64,000 nucleotides of DNA from Haemaphysalis longicornis (GCA_013339765.2 CM023449.1:220725555-220789554), one strand, 5' to 3'; counted from the first letter of the stretch, positions 1 to 12,300 are shown. Numbers and translations are program-made. Notes: a model not told the origin generated them from the letters alone.

Positions 1-945
1 CTGGAGCTGCCGTGACTGCCAGCGACGAAAAACGCCACCGACGAGACCCGCCGGACTTCTGCAGCCGATTCGCCTTTTTATCGAGGCCCTTCCAACAGAT
101 TGGAATGGACCTTCTGGGCCCGTTCCCTACATCCCGATCTGATAACAAAACGATTGTCGTAGCGACAGGCTATCATGACGCGCTACGCACAGACCACCAC
201 TCTTCCGAGGGGGACTGCATAAGAAGTCGCAAAGATCTTTTTATCATTCCAAGCCAATCTGTTGTCGCTGCGACGTGGGGCCCCTGAAGTCCTCATCACG
301 GACCGCGGAACGGCCTTCACTGCGGAGCTTATGCAAGGAATCTTACACTACAGCAACACGGATCACTGAAGAACGACGGCGTACCACCCCCACACGAACG
401 GACTAACGGAACGTCTGAACAAGACGATCGCGGATATGCTGTCTATGTACGTCGACGTTGAACATAAGACTTGGGACGAAGTCCTTCCGTATGTCACGTT
501 TGCTTAAAACACGGCTATCCAGGAAACTACGCAGATGACACCGTTCGAGCTTGTCTATGGAAGACGGCCGACTACGATGCTTGACGCCATGCTTCCGCAC
601 GTAGTTGACGACGACCTCAACGCCGACGTCCAAGTATGCGGAGGAGGCCCGCCGGCTGGTTCGAGTTCGCACAAACTACCAGCAGCTGGTGGATGCCGGA
701 CGCTACAATCTCCGACGCTGAGACGCCGAGTACCACCGAGGGGATCGTGTATGGGTTTGGACTCCTATCCGACAACGTGGACTCAGTGCGAAGCTTTTGC
801 GATGGTATTTCGTACCCTACCGGATTTTACAACTTGTTGGCCAACTTACCTACGAGGTGATCCCCGATGGGGATTCCGGAACATCACAACGACGCACGCG
901 GCCTGAAGTCGTCCACGTAGTTCGCCTGAAACCTTGCTACGCAAG
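1..945 (+). mobile_element. Ty3/gypsy-type retrotransposon integrase fragment, decayed
   Basis: The plus strand encodes the C-terminal half of an LTR-retrotransposon integrase, the enzyme that inserts the cDNA copy. Visible blocks are GMDLLGPFPTS (first catalytic Asp, near 110), EVLITDRGTAFTAELMQG (second Asp, near 300), YHPHTNGLTERLNK (catalytic Glu, 35 positions after the second Asp) and MTPFELVYGRRPTT (near 540). It is not functional: in-frame stops lie at 367-369 (TGA) and 505-507 (TAA), and the frame shifts between about 165 and 285 and again after 620. The last recognisable piece is a chromodomain-like 'PEVVHVVRLKP' tail near 905-935, read across a frame change. The 5' part of the element lies left of the window. 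The family assignment comes from these blocks. Confidence 0.85.
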
Positions 946-1012
946 ATAACGAACTTTTTTGGAATTTGTTCGGACTGTCCTTTATTTTAGCATCTGGTCG
1001 ATGCACTCTTAT

Positions 1013-1028
1013 GGGAAGGGGGGGGGGG
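1013..1028 (+). other. Putative polypurine tract of the gypsy element
   Basis: A run of only G and A (GGGAAGG followed by Gs) sits just downstream of the integrase remnant and directly before a TG-starting sequence. That is where an LTR retrotransposon carries its plus-strand primer. The assignment is by position and composition only. Confidence 0.5.
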
Positions 1029-1031
1029 TAA

Positions 1032-1464
1032 TGCCGCGAACCATGCATTTGGTTTGTTTGTTTTATGCTTTTGCCGACCGGCTGAGCCTGGCTGTGTTAT
1101 CTCTGTTATCCGTGGGCCAAGTGAAGCGCGCGTTCCATTCTTTATTCTGCCGCACGTGTTATAGGGAGAGTGTATCGAACTAACGTCACCAACCTAGAAT
1201 AATCTTCTTTGATCTGCAATGTTCTGGACGTAAATCGACGGTTCAAGAAACACTCGCGCCGAAAGATAAAAGCTGCAGAGCAGACGCAGGTATTCGACTC
1301 GGACGCTCGCCTGCGCACGTCACTTTGTTGGCGCTGCTTCGCCGCCTGGCTTCTTTGAGTTAGGACGGGCATTTTATTCGACTCGCCGACGCTCGCCTGC
1401 GCACGTCACTTTGTTGGCTGCTGCTTCGCCGCCTGTGCATTCTTTGAGTTGTTAGGGTAGCACA
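1032..1464 (+). mobile_element. Putative 3' LTR of the gypsy element, with internal 84-bp duplication
   Basis: The segment starts with TG right after the purine tract and ends with CA (GGTAGCACA), as LTRs do. Inside it, an 84-bp unit starting TATTCGACTC at 1,291 is repeated at 1,375 with small changes. Both copies contain the string GCTCGCCTGCGCACGTCACT. No 5' LTR is in the window to compare with, so the right boundary is a guess. Confidence 0.45.
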
Positions 1465-1960
1465 AGTTCGCTTAAATCACCTTGTTTTCCTTGAAGACAA
1501 TACGTCGTCTTTGGCTTCGTGACAATATAACTGCGGAACTTTATGTTCAATATTTGTCTATCAGAACAACTTGTCATGATCAAGGGGTAATTAGTAAAAA
1601 CACCCGATTTACTCCTCAATCCACGTTCACGCCATACGGCGTTTCTAAGGGATAAACGGCGAAACTAATTTTTTTTAATTTGCGCCGGTTACATATATCA
1701 GCAAAACCGTGTTCGATACCTCGCCTGGCGAACGAGACATTCGCGAAATTCGGTAAATAGTATCCTCCTTTTCCTACCAAGGAGTTCAATTTCCAAAAAT
1801 AGAGCTTTAGTGAGCCCCCTACGAAATAATATTACTGTACTACCGGCATTTTTGGCATCTACGTCAAGCAGTTTGTGCTGAACATTGATGAATCAGTGAG
1901 TCAGCCCGACATTTATCTTTATAGACATAACATATTCATAACAATTATTAGTCTTCAGGA
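1465..1960. other. AT-rich stretch, nothing recognised
   Basis: No open frame of note, no inverted ends and no similarity to other parts of the window were seen. Confidence 0.5.
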
Positions 1961-1968
1961 AAAAAAAG

Positions 1969-2565
1969 ATGCTGGTTAGCTGCCACTCAATTGTTCATGT
2001 TCTTCTTTTCGGTGACGGTCGGAGCTGGGACATCCCGGCCGAGGCCAGCACATCCGCGTTGAATACCAGAGCGGATGGGAACGAGTGCTGCTCGCGTGAC
2101 GGCTTTCCTAGAACCACTTCCGGTTGGGCTTGGCGCGGCGCTGCCCGCGGTACCCCGCCTTGCCTGATGGACACCAGCCATGCCCTTGGAACCTGCTCAG
2201 ACGGTTCTGGGTGCACGAGCGATGCAGGAACGGGTTGGCGCAGGAACACGGCGACGGGAATGCCGGCTGCGTCACGTGGTCCCCTTCGTTGGAGCGCAGG
2301 CAGCGAGAGCGCCTCACACACAGAGACGGTCCGAGCGGAGGGCGCGAGCACTGACAGGACCAGCATTTGCGGTAGCGGCTGGCTACGGTGGCAGTAGGGC
2401 TGTTGGTGCGCCCCGATGGCATGGCGGAACTGTCTCCGTCGACCTTTCGCCCGTCGCTCTCGAAGGCACCTCTCAGCGGACAGGCAGCTATGCCGACTCG
2501 AACAACTTTCGAGAGGAGGACGGAGTACTCCATGGCTGAATTCAGAGATATAGCGCGTTGGTGAA
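1969..2565. other. GC-rich island with overlapping open frames, unassigned
   Basis: This block is much richer in C and G than its surroundings, so several frames stay open by chance. There is one of 142 codons on the plus strand (1,969-2,397), another of 119 (2,180-2,539), and a minus frame of 212 codons (2,746-2,108) that runs through a CTT microsatellite as poly-lysine. No frame shows a recognisable motif. An AATAAA near 2,580 on the plus strand could be a poly(A) signal. It may be a 5' UTR or CpG-type region, a noncoding RNA or part of a repeat; I assign no function. Confidence 0.3.
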
Positions 2566-2674
2566 GCTCGCTAGAACCTAATAAACGGTATTTTTGGTGA
2601 CAAAGTTCTACTAGGAATGCAATACTATCTGGTGGCGACGCAGCTAGGATGCAACGCAGTCCAATCAGAGCCCG

Positions 2675-2677
2675 CTT

Positions 2678-2707
<30 letters not shown>
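2675..2707. repeat. (CTT)n microsatellite
   Basis: Eleven uninterrupted CTT units. Confidence 0.95.
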
Positions 2708-2708
<1 letters not shown>

Positions 2709-3166
2709 TCCGAGCCTGCACGCGCAACCGGCGGAATTGACCGCACCGCCGCCGTCGTTAATCCTTTAAGCCCAGATTTTTTACCTCGAATAAAAATATT
2801 TCAAGGCACTTAAGACTGCTTACGTTCAGTGAAGGCGAAATGCTGGTGGTATTCATCAACGACTTCTTCAGTTCTACATTGTATTTGCGTCGCTTGGCTT
2901 TAGTTTCGTCGTCTTTTGGCGCAAATTAATCAAACAGGCTACATAGTTGCACTTCTACTCACATGCCATCATGTTTCTGTATCACGCGGCACGCACCATT
3001 CTACAAGTTTACGTTTCCAGTTGGTAGTTTTCCGAATGTTTTGAAGCGGCAATATATATGCGCCTCAAATCGTCCCGTCCCTGGCCATCCCCCGAGTGGG
3101 CATGTGCGCCCAATAAAGGAACAACGACGACAACAGCCTTTGTTCTACCCCTGGCCAAGTGCGGGG

Positions 3167-3300
3167 ATCATCATCATCATCACCACCAGCCTGTCTACAC
3201 CCACTGCAGGGCAAAGTCCTCTCCCATAGATCCCCAATTATCCCGGTCCTGGGCAAACTGCGACCAATTTTCCCCCACAATCTTGACCTCAACTGCCACG
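3167..3300 (-). mobile_element. RTE-like LINE, 3' end fragment
   Basis: Read on the minus strand, the sequence encodes GENWSQFAQDRDNWGSMGED then ALQWV and a TGATGA repeat tail (the ATCATCATC run at the left). The same C-terminal wording and tail are present on the plus strand at 61,080-61,220 (NWPQLAQDRDNWRSM). This is the 3' tip of a non-LTR retrotransposon of the endonuclease-reverse transcriptase type. It directly abuts a SINE fragment at 3,301. Confidence 0.75.
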
Positions 3301-3462
3301 CAGGCGATGAGGCGCGCCGTAGTGGAGGGCTCCGGATTAATTTTAACCACCTGGGGATCTTTAAAGTGCGCCGAAATCTCGCACACACGGGCGTTTTTGC
3401 TTTTCGCCTCCATCATAAAAGCGGCCGCCGCAGCCGGAAATCGAACCCGCGTCCGATCTGTA
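3301..3462 (-). mobile_element. tRNA-derived tick SINE, 5'-truncated copy
   Basis: On the minus strand this repeats the body of the SINE at 53,461-53,705. Shared pieces are the B-box region (GGGTTCGATTTCCGG), the middle CGGAGCCCTCCACTACGGCG and the CACCTGG block. The A-box half is missing. It joins the RTE fragment at 3,300 without a visible tail. Confidence 0.8.
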
Positions 3463-3479
3463 CTTTATTCGTGGGAAAC

Positions 3480-5660
3480 AGCTGGTAGAATTCTCCAACG
3501 GCAGACGTGATTTATAAAACTTACACAATGCTGACGACGGTGCAAATAACAGAGTTTTAAAAACGGGGTTATGCAGTGGACGAAAAATATATGTGCGGAC
3601 GACCAGAAAAAACATCAAGAGCGATAGCGGGGTCGTTTCGGTGCGTCATTTATATATAGTTTTTGTAATGACGACGCAATGGTGGCGGCTAGTACCAACA
3701 CACACTCCAACTTCCTGCGCGAAAGGACATCTTAATTTCTCTCCTCTCATTCATTCTTTCGATTGCGTGAGCGCATATGGTAGCAATTCAAGCGATAAAC
3801 TCTCGTGCACCTCACAGCGTAGCGGCCGTTTTTCAGTGCGCTCACGAAAATGAAGCTCGCCCACACCCCATAAAGAAACCAAATATCAGGGCAATACGCG
3901 TAGCTAAAGGCAATTTTGGGAACTGGGACAGCCCAACAGGGAAGCGCTCGCGCGCTTATTCTCAGCGCGGATATCCGAAAGTCAAATTTTAAGCACAATT
4001 TACCGTTTCGCGCGCAAGCTTTCCTTCGGCATATTAGTGTGTCTCAAGAATTGTGTCCAGAAAGACGCATAATTAAATATATAAACATACGCGCCTGGCC
4101 CGTGGTTAGCACATCAACGGCGCTTTTCTTAATGGTGCGGTTGGGGAGGACGGAGGGAGGGGAAAAAGAGCAGGTTACATTCCCGGCAGAAGCACCTAAC
4201 TGTCATTTGTGACCAACCCTGAACCCGCTCGTCGAGTCAGGAGGCTTTTACCCAAACTTTCCTTGTAACTGCACGTTTTATGGCCATGAACTTATATCTT
4301 ATGATGCCATTTATCACTGCCATATAAAGTATGATACTCTTGGTGTGGCATCCATAATTAGAACATACTGAGCGCAAAAATATTAGTATGTATATCTCCA
4401 TGCGTTCGAGAAGCCGTAATGTCGACTGAATTTTTAAAGCGGAAGCTTTCTTAGTGGGATCGGTGGCGTCCTGTCAAAGAACTGATGCATTTCCCCGTAG
4501 ACCGCTTGGTCGACCGAAAAGATTGATAAGATCTCTGGACATACGGCGCGTACGTGAACACGGGCGTCCATTGTGTCAGAACGGTTACCTGAAAATCGCC
4601 GAGAAGGAGCGGTTCTCGATAAGACAATACACGCGTCGATCATGAGAAGGAGTACCGTAGTATATCTTTATCGCATAAACCACATATGGGTATACATTTA
4701 GATCGTTCGTAGATCCGTGTACTTAGCGCGCGAAAAATTGTCGCTCGGATTCGTTCTTCGTTTGCGATTTGGGTCTTTGAAGGTCTGACGATAGATTGAA
4801 CGCACTTTCAGCGGAGGTGGGACGCAGTTGCAGGATTTGACGCACTTTTGATGCACTTTGGACGCAGACTTGTGCGAGATGCTTTCGCGATTCTCTCGAC
4901 TTACTTTACGAAGGGAGGGTAACGTTATTTTCTCGCCTTTTCACTGTATTGAGAAGACAGAGGTGAGGGAGCGCTAATTCTTATTTATCTAGACCGTTAA
5001 GCTCTGTCATTGTTGCAACAAAAATGATGCCATTATTTCCTCAATCTCTAGTAACTAAGCTTACCGCGAAAGCACATACTATTCAAGTCCCCGAGGAGCT
5101 TTCAGTGTTTCCACTGCTTAGATAGCCGCTTTTTCTTATTTTATGTGCTCGAAGAGCTGGGCTGGTAGCGGCGGTGGTAGCTAGACGTACCAGCCATATG
5201 CATATATGAGGCCTACTCCTGTTTGTGCAAGCATCATTAGTGGGCACTGTTCTGTATAGGCCTCAGAGGTCCATGTCTTGCTTAAAAAGACATGCGTTTT
5301 GCAGCTCCAAACTGGGCGGGAATTCCAATGGCATCTCCTATTCGCAAGGAGTGCAGATGGTGGCGCCGCATGGTGGCAGGAGAAGAAACCACTCTCTGGA
5401 GGATCGGCGAGCTACGGGAACGTCGCCCGAACGTTGACCGACCGCTTTCGGCCGTAGATTTTCACGCCGTTTTGACACGATAACGTCAAGCACAACATTA
5501 CCCAAATCTGTTATGTTGTGAAGGCTCTCTGGCTTGTTACCCCGCGTGCAAAAATTTCAACGCACTGCACAAAGAAGAGAGCGGAAACGTGATCTGGACA
5601 CAGTGCGCATAGGTGTACTTCTATGCTGTAGTTCCTCGTCTTTCCGCAATGCATTTGAAT
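3480..5660. other. Non-coding stretch, nothing firmly recognised
   Basis: Short open frames only. Around 4,434-4,645 both strands stay open for about 65 codons without a recognisable motif. At 4,795-4,875 the words GACGCA/GATGCACTTT recur as a weak degenerate repeat. No gene is claimed. Confidence 0.45.
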
Positions 5661-5662
5661 CA

Positions 5663-5713
5663 TTGCAAGTACAGTGGACTAGAATACTTGGGTAGTGGAA
5701 AAAGCGGCGGCCT
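5663..5713 (+). repeat. 50-bp dispersed repeat, copy 1 (inverted partner at 9,287)
   Basis: The string beginning TTGCAAGTACAGTGGACTAG and ending GGGTAGTGGAAAAAGCGGCG recurs on the opposite strand at 9,287-9,337 with only two or three changes. The two copies are 3.6 kb apart and inverted. Confidence 0.8.
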
Positions 5714-5844
5714 CCGAGTGAGGCACCTGGTGTCAACCGCACGAGGTGGCGCTCGTGGGCTCCGCCTGAGCGCTTTTTCGCCTGGGGAAGCGGCGGGCAG
5801 GCGTGGGTCGTGGGCACTTTTCGAGGGGTTGCAGTTATTTTTTC

Positions 5845-6375
5845 GTGTAAATTCATCACCGGTGTGGCGAATGCGCTCTGTACTTGCGTTGAGAATGGTA
5901 TATAATATAGCAAGGTCCTTGAGGGAAGGGTAGCTATGTTCGCTCATTTTTCATCAGATGCATTGTCCAACCGAGCAGACCGCGCACGGTGTGCTTTAGG
6001 GATCGGGCTAGCGCGTGATACTTTTTTTCTTCTTTGTTTGCTGATTTTTGTACCGTGTTGCGTCAATTGAGGAAACAGCAGCGTGCTTTAGTCTGGCCAG
6101 CGTACGTCAATGGTTCTGTTTTTTTCTTCATTGCTGATTTCCTATCAAAGTTCGGCATACCAAGGAAACAGCGACGTTCGGCGTACCGGGGAAACAGCAG
6201 GCCGGCACACACAAACGTTTCGGTTTCTTTTCCCTAATTTGATACACGCAGAGCACATGACAGATGTCTTTACAACTTCAGTCAAGTCAGCTTACAGTAT
6301 GGAAATACAGGACTCGCAACCGCAATTATCACCAAGTCACGCGGCATCATTTTATTGAGTGATCATTTTAAAACT
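5845..6375 (+). repeat. Dispersed repeat family C, copy 1
   Basis: Shares many blocks in the same order with 7,725-8,745: GTGTAAATTCATC, the GTTGAGAATG ... ATATAGCAAGGTCCT block, TGCTTTAGGGATCG, a run of T then a TTTGAT.CA block, and finally TTCAGTC.AGTCAGC and CGATCATTTTA-like words. Overall it looks like an old interspersed element of about 0.5 kb. The class is unknown; no protein is encoded. Confidence 0.7.
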
Positions 6376-6431
6376 TTACACGTCTAGGCACACTTAAAAC
6401 CCCGAAACGTAAAATATTCGCAGTGTCTAGA

Positions 6432-6482
6432 GTTACGTCCGACGTAACCAAAGTCAAAAATTAAAGTTATGTCCGACGTAAT
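6432..6482. repeat. Palindromic motif TTACGTCCGACGTAA, two copies
   Basis: GTTACGTCCGACGTAAC at 6,432-6,448 is a near-perfect palindrome. A variant GTTATGTCCGACGTAAT follows at 6,466-6,482, 34 bases on. Weaker half-copies occur near 6,501, 6,547 and 6,655. No function assigned. Confidence 0.6.
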
Positions 6483-7724
6483 TTCACCCAAAAAAGTGAG
6501 GTTACGCCCGGCCCGCGCGGCGAACGAGAGCAGTGCGGAGGGGAATTCGGGTCCGACGTAGTATTCTACAGTCGAAAAGTAAGTCACGCCCGAAAAAACG
6601 ATAAATTAGAGTTAACTATAGTTTATTCAACGGAATAGAAAAGAAAGTTAGGTTTGACGTAAGGTCAAGTAAAACGTTGCGTATGACGGAACCGCATCAC
6701 ACCACGCCCTAAGTAATCTACGAAGCCTTATCGCAATAGAATGCAGAAGGACGGATATATGCAAGTTGGTGATCTAGCATCACCAACTCGCCGCACTTTT
6801 CTCCACAATATTACGCAATGTTTTGTTTTATAACACGTTACGTCAGTCGAAAACAACACGAATGTTCCTGCGTTATGTAAAAATCGGAGCGGCATTGGTA
6901 AATTATAGCAGTACCCACACCATTGTCCCCTTTTGCGTTGGTCGATCTCACGAGGGCTGCAGCAGCGGTGTGGCACGGATTTCGTAGGGTGCGTAGTTTC
7001 TTTCTTTAATCGAACAATTTAAATTATTTTGTAGGCATGCGCATGCACTTCTTCGTATATGCAACACACAAAAGAAATGAAAAAAAAAAGACTGGAATTA
7101 CAAAAGCGGACCTCTTGCCGCAGGCGCAATGCCAGTTTTTGCGCACGTATGTAGCCCCTACCAAGGACGAAATTGACATGGCTCAAAACCAGAGGTTTTT
7201 TAACAAACACAATTATTAATTGATTAGGACTAGTACAAGAAATGTTTCCTTGCTAGTCCTCGGTGCCCTTACTGGGGCAGCAACAATACACCGAATCTTT
7301 CCACCTCATCTGGGCTTGTTCAGCTTACTCGACTGACCGCGACCAGTTCCTTACGACGCACGTACGCCCGACGACTTCTGAAGAACATGTCCAACACGTC
7401 AGAAACAACCCCCAAATTTTACAGAAGATTACAGAATTCGGTCTCAAAACAGGTCTCTATAAAGTAGTATGATGGCGGATCGTTCACCCTCTCTCTAGAT
7501 GTACCCCCAAACACACCCCTTGTGGGCTCCTGAACGGCGCTCCTTTGGATACCCCAATCATGGTCGTAGTAGAGTGCCCTCGTCACAACTTCACCTGTGC
7601 ATATCGTGCTAAGGAACGCTCACAGTGCAGTGCGACTTTATATGAACAATCTTCCCCTCCCCTTTTCCCCGTGCCCCACCAGGGCCTATTGGCCTCCTCC
7701 TGTAATAAAGTCATCCATTCCATT

Positions 7725-8745
7725 CCACTTTGTGTAAATTCATCTTCGGTGTGGGAAATTCGTACTGTAATAACGTTGAGAATGCCATTAATATAGCAAG
7801 GTCCTCGTGGAAAAAAGTATATGTAGTTAGGTCGCGTGCATTTACTGTTTTCTCATATTTTTTATCTGATTTGACCAACCAAGCAGACCGCGTGTGTCCG
7901 TGCTTTAGGGATCGAGCGAGCGCATGTATACTTCTTTTTCTCCATTGTTAGCTGATTTTGCTACCGTGTTGCACATGTTAACCAAGCAAGCAGCTTGGTT
8001 AACCAAGCAAGCAGCCTTAGCCATTCCGACGTGCGCAAACATGTCTGTTTTGTTTTTTTTTTCAAATTTGATCCATGCTAGAGCATTTCACAGGTCACAA
8101 TTGAACCCGACAATATATTCGGACAAGAGCCCGAGCTCGGCCACTGCCCGACAGAATTTAATACAATAAGCCGGAGCTCGCAAGACTCTTTTTAAATATC
8201 AGCCCGCGTCCGACAGGTTGAATATGAGCCCGAAAAAGTTTGTTATTTATAACCTAAAAACGTGAGCCTATAGTGAGTATATTTAATTTAATTTTTTTTA
8301 AACCTGGACTGAGCTTCGTACAACATAAATATCCTAGCACAGAAAATGAACTTTAGAGAATATCGGCAAAATGTTTTTTTTAACGGCGCCGTAGCGAGTT
8401 TTTACTTCGCTTATTTTGTTTTCATTTGACGTAAAATAGCAATGAGCAAACTTCTTGATATCAGCAATTGAGAATTTGCCATACACGATTTCCGGGCCTC
8501 ACACACTGCATGCATGCGTTCGGGCTGGCACGGCCCGAAAAAACTTTTGTTGAAGCCTGAGCACGGCCCGTGCCCGAGAAAATGTGTGCTGCCTGACCCG
8601 GGCCCTTGCAGTGCACACACCACACACAACAGGCATGTTTTAAGGACTTCAGTCGAGTCAGCGAAAAGCATCAGTATTCGCAACCATAATTCTCAGAAAA
8701 GCACGGCACGGCACATTTTATACCGCGATCATTTTATAACTGCAC
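7725..8745 (+). repeat. Dispersed repeat family C, copy 2, interrupted
   Basis: Second copy of the repeat at 5,845-6,375. The match runs 7,725-8,094, breaks, and resumes at 8,634-8,745 with the TTCAGTCGAGTCAGC and CGATCATTTTATAAC blocks. A 20-21 bp unit (TTAACCAAGCAAGCAGC) is duplicated in tandem at 7,978-8,017, only in this copy. Confidence 0.7.
8095..8633. mobile_element. 539-bp insertion inside repeat C copy 2
   Basis: This segment is absent from copy 1 of the surrounding repeat and is bracketed by the 5-mer ACAGG (8,090-8,094 and 8,629-8,633), which may be a target-site duplication. Its left and right parts are rich in GCCCGA/TCGGGC words (GCCCGAGCTCGGCC near 8,130, TTCGGGCTGGCACGGCCCGA near 8,519). 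It carries no long reading frame. A non-autonomous DNA element is the likeliest explanation. Confidence 0.55.
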
Positions 8746-9286
8746 AGTTCATCGGCATGCTGGTGATTCATTAATAATTACCGCATTACAAATGCACAAG
8801 TTCATGAACCGTACTGCCAATGTCTTGCAGACGTAAGATAATTATGAACAGCTAGGAACTCAACAAACAAAATCAGGGGGAAAGAAATCGCAAACATAAG
8901 ATATTTCTAGCAATCACATAAATTTATTAGGGGTGCAGACACACCCCACAATATTGCAAAATCCTTTTAAACTGCGTGAGCCATGGCCCTTCTGCAATTA
9001 GAGACCTTCGCAAGCGTAACAGCCTCTCCATATTACCAATTAAAGAAAAAAATCAAGAGCATTTACGGATCAGTGAAGCGCCTGCTAGGCTCCTCTTGTA
9101 ATTACACACACAAAGAAAGATCATGTTCAGCGGTTAAACAAGGTAAAAACACAGCGTGAATCACCGAACCGCAGCATATATCGGCACCTTGCTTAACGCG
9201 CGCCGCTTCGGCATCTCCTCGGGCGGGGCACACCAGCGCCACGCGCGGCGGTTAACATGTTTGGCTTCAAGGGCGCCGTGGGGAGC
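8746..9286. other. Non-coding stretch, nothing recognised
   Basis: No coding frame or repeat end seen. The segment turns GC-rich at 9,200-9,290. Confidence 0.5.
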
Positions 9287-9337
9287 GGCCGCCGATTTTT
9301 CCACTACCCAAGTATTCTAGTTCACTGTACTTGCAAG
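9287..9337 (-). repeat. 50-bp dispersed repeat, copy 2
   Basis: Reverse-complement copy of 5,663-5,713. The flanking GC-rich sequence on the far side differs between the copies. Confidence 0.8.
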
Positions 9338-12300
9338 CATGTACCAACTCGTTCAAACGACAGCTCTTTTGATACATGGCAGACGCCTTTATATTCCGTC
9401 ACTGGACGTATGTATACATATCCGAAGTTCCAGGTCGCAGATGTCCGTCGTCTCAAACGTGCAGGATCCCGTGTTGACAGAAGCAAAATGAGCTCGATAG
9501 TCCCGATTGTTTCGCTATATGGTCTCCAGCCCATCCCCGACTCGTCGGATCTCGTCCGGCGATCAACCTGGCATTATGGAAAAAAGCTTTGCAGCGCTAA
9601 ATACGTTTACAGCGTCGACGAAAGTGCTGCGATGGTGACGGCGCTCTGCCACTCGCAGGTTCACCGATCGATGGTCTTATAAAGTGAAATTTGAAGTGAA
9701 AGCTTCATGTTTATACTAATACACATTGTGACAAGGACTTTTCAAGAACAGCCGATCAAACAACAATAGTAACGCAATCGGCGATGATCGCACTTTTAAT
9801 TAAAAGCCACGGAGTCTCGCAGACTGCAGGCTCGTCCGCTCCGGTGAGACGCACGGCTTTTGCGCACCTGCGCACTTATGCGTATGCGTGCAGTTTCAAT
9901 AAACACAGCTGGTTTGCGTCATCGTTACGAATAATATTATTGGAGCGCTAGCTTGCCGTTTTCACCGTGGTTCAGTCACAAAATACAGCGAGCGTCACAA
10001 GCGTGAAATACGTTTGTGATTCCGAAAGTAGTGGCCGTAAAACAAAGTGGTCGGCCGCACTGAGTGGCCGTTCCGTTTCCTTGATGCTCTCACTTTATTT
10101 AATTACGCTCTTGCATCATATATTCCCAGTTCGCAATTACATGGAGTCGACACGGCGGAGGGCTGGACGCCAAATCGGGTGGGAGGGGGAGGGTGGCTTT
10201 GAAGGCAAAGAGAAAAAATTAAGCGGATTGCCAATAATATTAGAAAATAATCTGGCGAAATGCGAACATGGCGGACAATACAACTGGAAGCGATGAATTC
10301 TCTGTTCTTTTCTCGCCGTCTAACCCCGTTTGAGGACAAACCTGGCGTGTCGGCGTTCATATTGTCAACGACGACCCCTGCACTACAAGATAACCAACTC
10401 AATCAGTGACGATCGTGTGTAAAAATTTTGGGCCACGCACATAGTATGCGGCTGCGTTATGTTATTAAATATACAAGTACACAACTAAGCAGCCAACGGA
10501 CTTGTGATTCGGTGCTTGATTCGCGTACACTAATTGCTCTCAATTTGTTTATTTGACGGTATTTCCTCACCTACTCGATAGTATACGTGTATCCTGCCAT
10601 TCGTAAACCGCGTGGCGTAAAATTTTAAGCAATTATCATTGAGTTTGCGAAAATACAACACAAATTTTCCACTTGTTTTCAAGGCGGTGCCAGTTGTCAG
10701 CTGAATCGGCTGAGCTTCTCGTGTCTGCTGGCATGCTCCCACTGAAGCAACCATTTACAGTTACCTCAGGCTCAACAACGTTCTGTTTATGCTACTTGTG
10801 AACTTTCCTTTGTCGACCGCACGCAAGAACGAACGATAAATATCGTCAAAAAGTTAGACCACCCGACCTGGCGATCCCCACGCCGCGACGATCACGACAG
10901 CTCGCTCAAAAAAAAAAACCGATAAATCGGCTCGTTGTGGGGGATATTATTTTGATTAGCCTCTGCAACTACTTTAAAGGCTATTTCATTTACTATTCAG
11001 TCATTTAAACGCGCCACAAAGTGATTACAATAAAAACAACCAACTTTCGTCCTGGCTTGTAATTGAAAACACATGGAGGGCGGCGAGGGTTGTCTGCTTT
11101 TGTACTACCAAGACGCGTTGGACACGAGGGGGCTCTGCATGTCGCCAAACTCGCGCCCGCGCCCCGGGATCGAACACAGACGGCCCCTGGCGGCGGCGGG
11201 CCGAACCGCTCCTAGTGTGGATGGCGCTCTCGCGTCGTCTGCTCGTTCACGTTGCGCGCGGCGCAAGACTCGTGCTTCACGCGATAAAACAACCAGTATG
11301 TGTACTTGTTTGGCAGTAAGAAATGACATAGTTATCTCTGCTTGCGGATTTTTCTCTAGAGACGCAATCATCAGCGGCCGTTGCGGGTTAATCGCTGCTT
11401 CAATTCAACGAAACATCTTTGCCGTGGTCAAGCATGTTATACGGGTGACGCATGTTATAAACATTGCTTCGACACATTGCACTTTTGTTATTGATAAGTG
11501 CAGTCGTCTGCCGTTTCGGAAACGGCAAAGGGTGTTTTTTTTAAGGATAAAAGTTTAATACACGAAACGGTTAAGGAGCGATAAGACCTGTGCATACCCG
11601 CGCAATTGCCACACCCTCGCAAAAATTGCGCTGTGTCCTTATAGAAAAAAGAAACAAACAAAAACAATTACACTGCGCACGAGCCGTGCGCTATCGCCAG
11701 TACATTACCGGGGACATATTTCACACCCGCAATTAAGCGCCTGCGTAATCGAATTCTTCCCATACCTTTTCGAAAATAAATACCATTTTTGGACAGTCGT
11801 TCCTTATACTGTGTTGCTTATTTTACGTATTATTTGAAACACGTTTCTGTGGATGCTCCAGAGTATTTCGGGGAGATTTCTCGGTCAAATTAGGCATTTT
11901 TGAGTTTGCGCGTGTCCTGTGACATTTCGTGTGCCATTTTCATATTACCCCATTTTCAAATCCCGACATAAATCAGCTTGTCCAGAAATGTGTTTCCCTC
12001 AGCATAACCAAATGCCTAATATGGTCACGTCTTAACCTCTTAATAAGTTTAAAGAAGGAGGAAAAATCGGGTAATATATTTCACGTTGTTGCCCACATGT
12101 GTGGAGGGTGTGTGCCGTGACTCAATGGATTTTTTTTATTTTTACTACAATGCTCGCTTTCAATACAATTTTGAAAAAGGCGAGCCAGAATTCCTGGACA
12201 ATCTTGGGCAAAAATGGGAATAATAAGTTATGAAAATACCGGCGTCTACTCGTTGAAGTACTTCTTTTTCATGGCTACGGAACACGACGCCGAGCGTACT

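Noticed and set aside
2108..2746. 212-codon minus frame with poly-lysine
   Set aside because: It runs through a CTT microsatellite and a GC-rich island where most frames are open; no recognisable motif or splice support.
3159..3230. Poly-His stretch in plus frame
   Set aside because: It is the reversed TGATGA tail of the RTE-like LINE fragment.
10268..10333. Small frame starting GAACATGGCGG (22 codons)
   Set aside because: Good start context but very short, no donor and no recognisable peptide.
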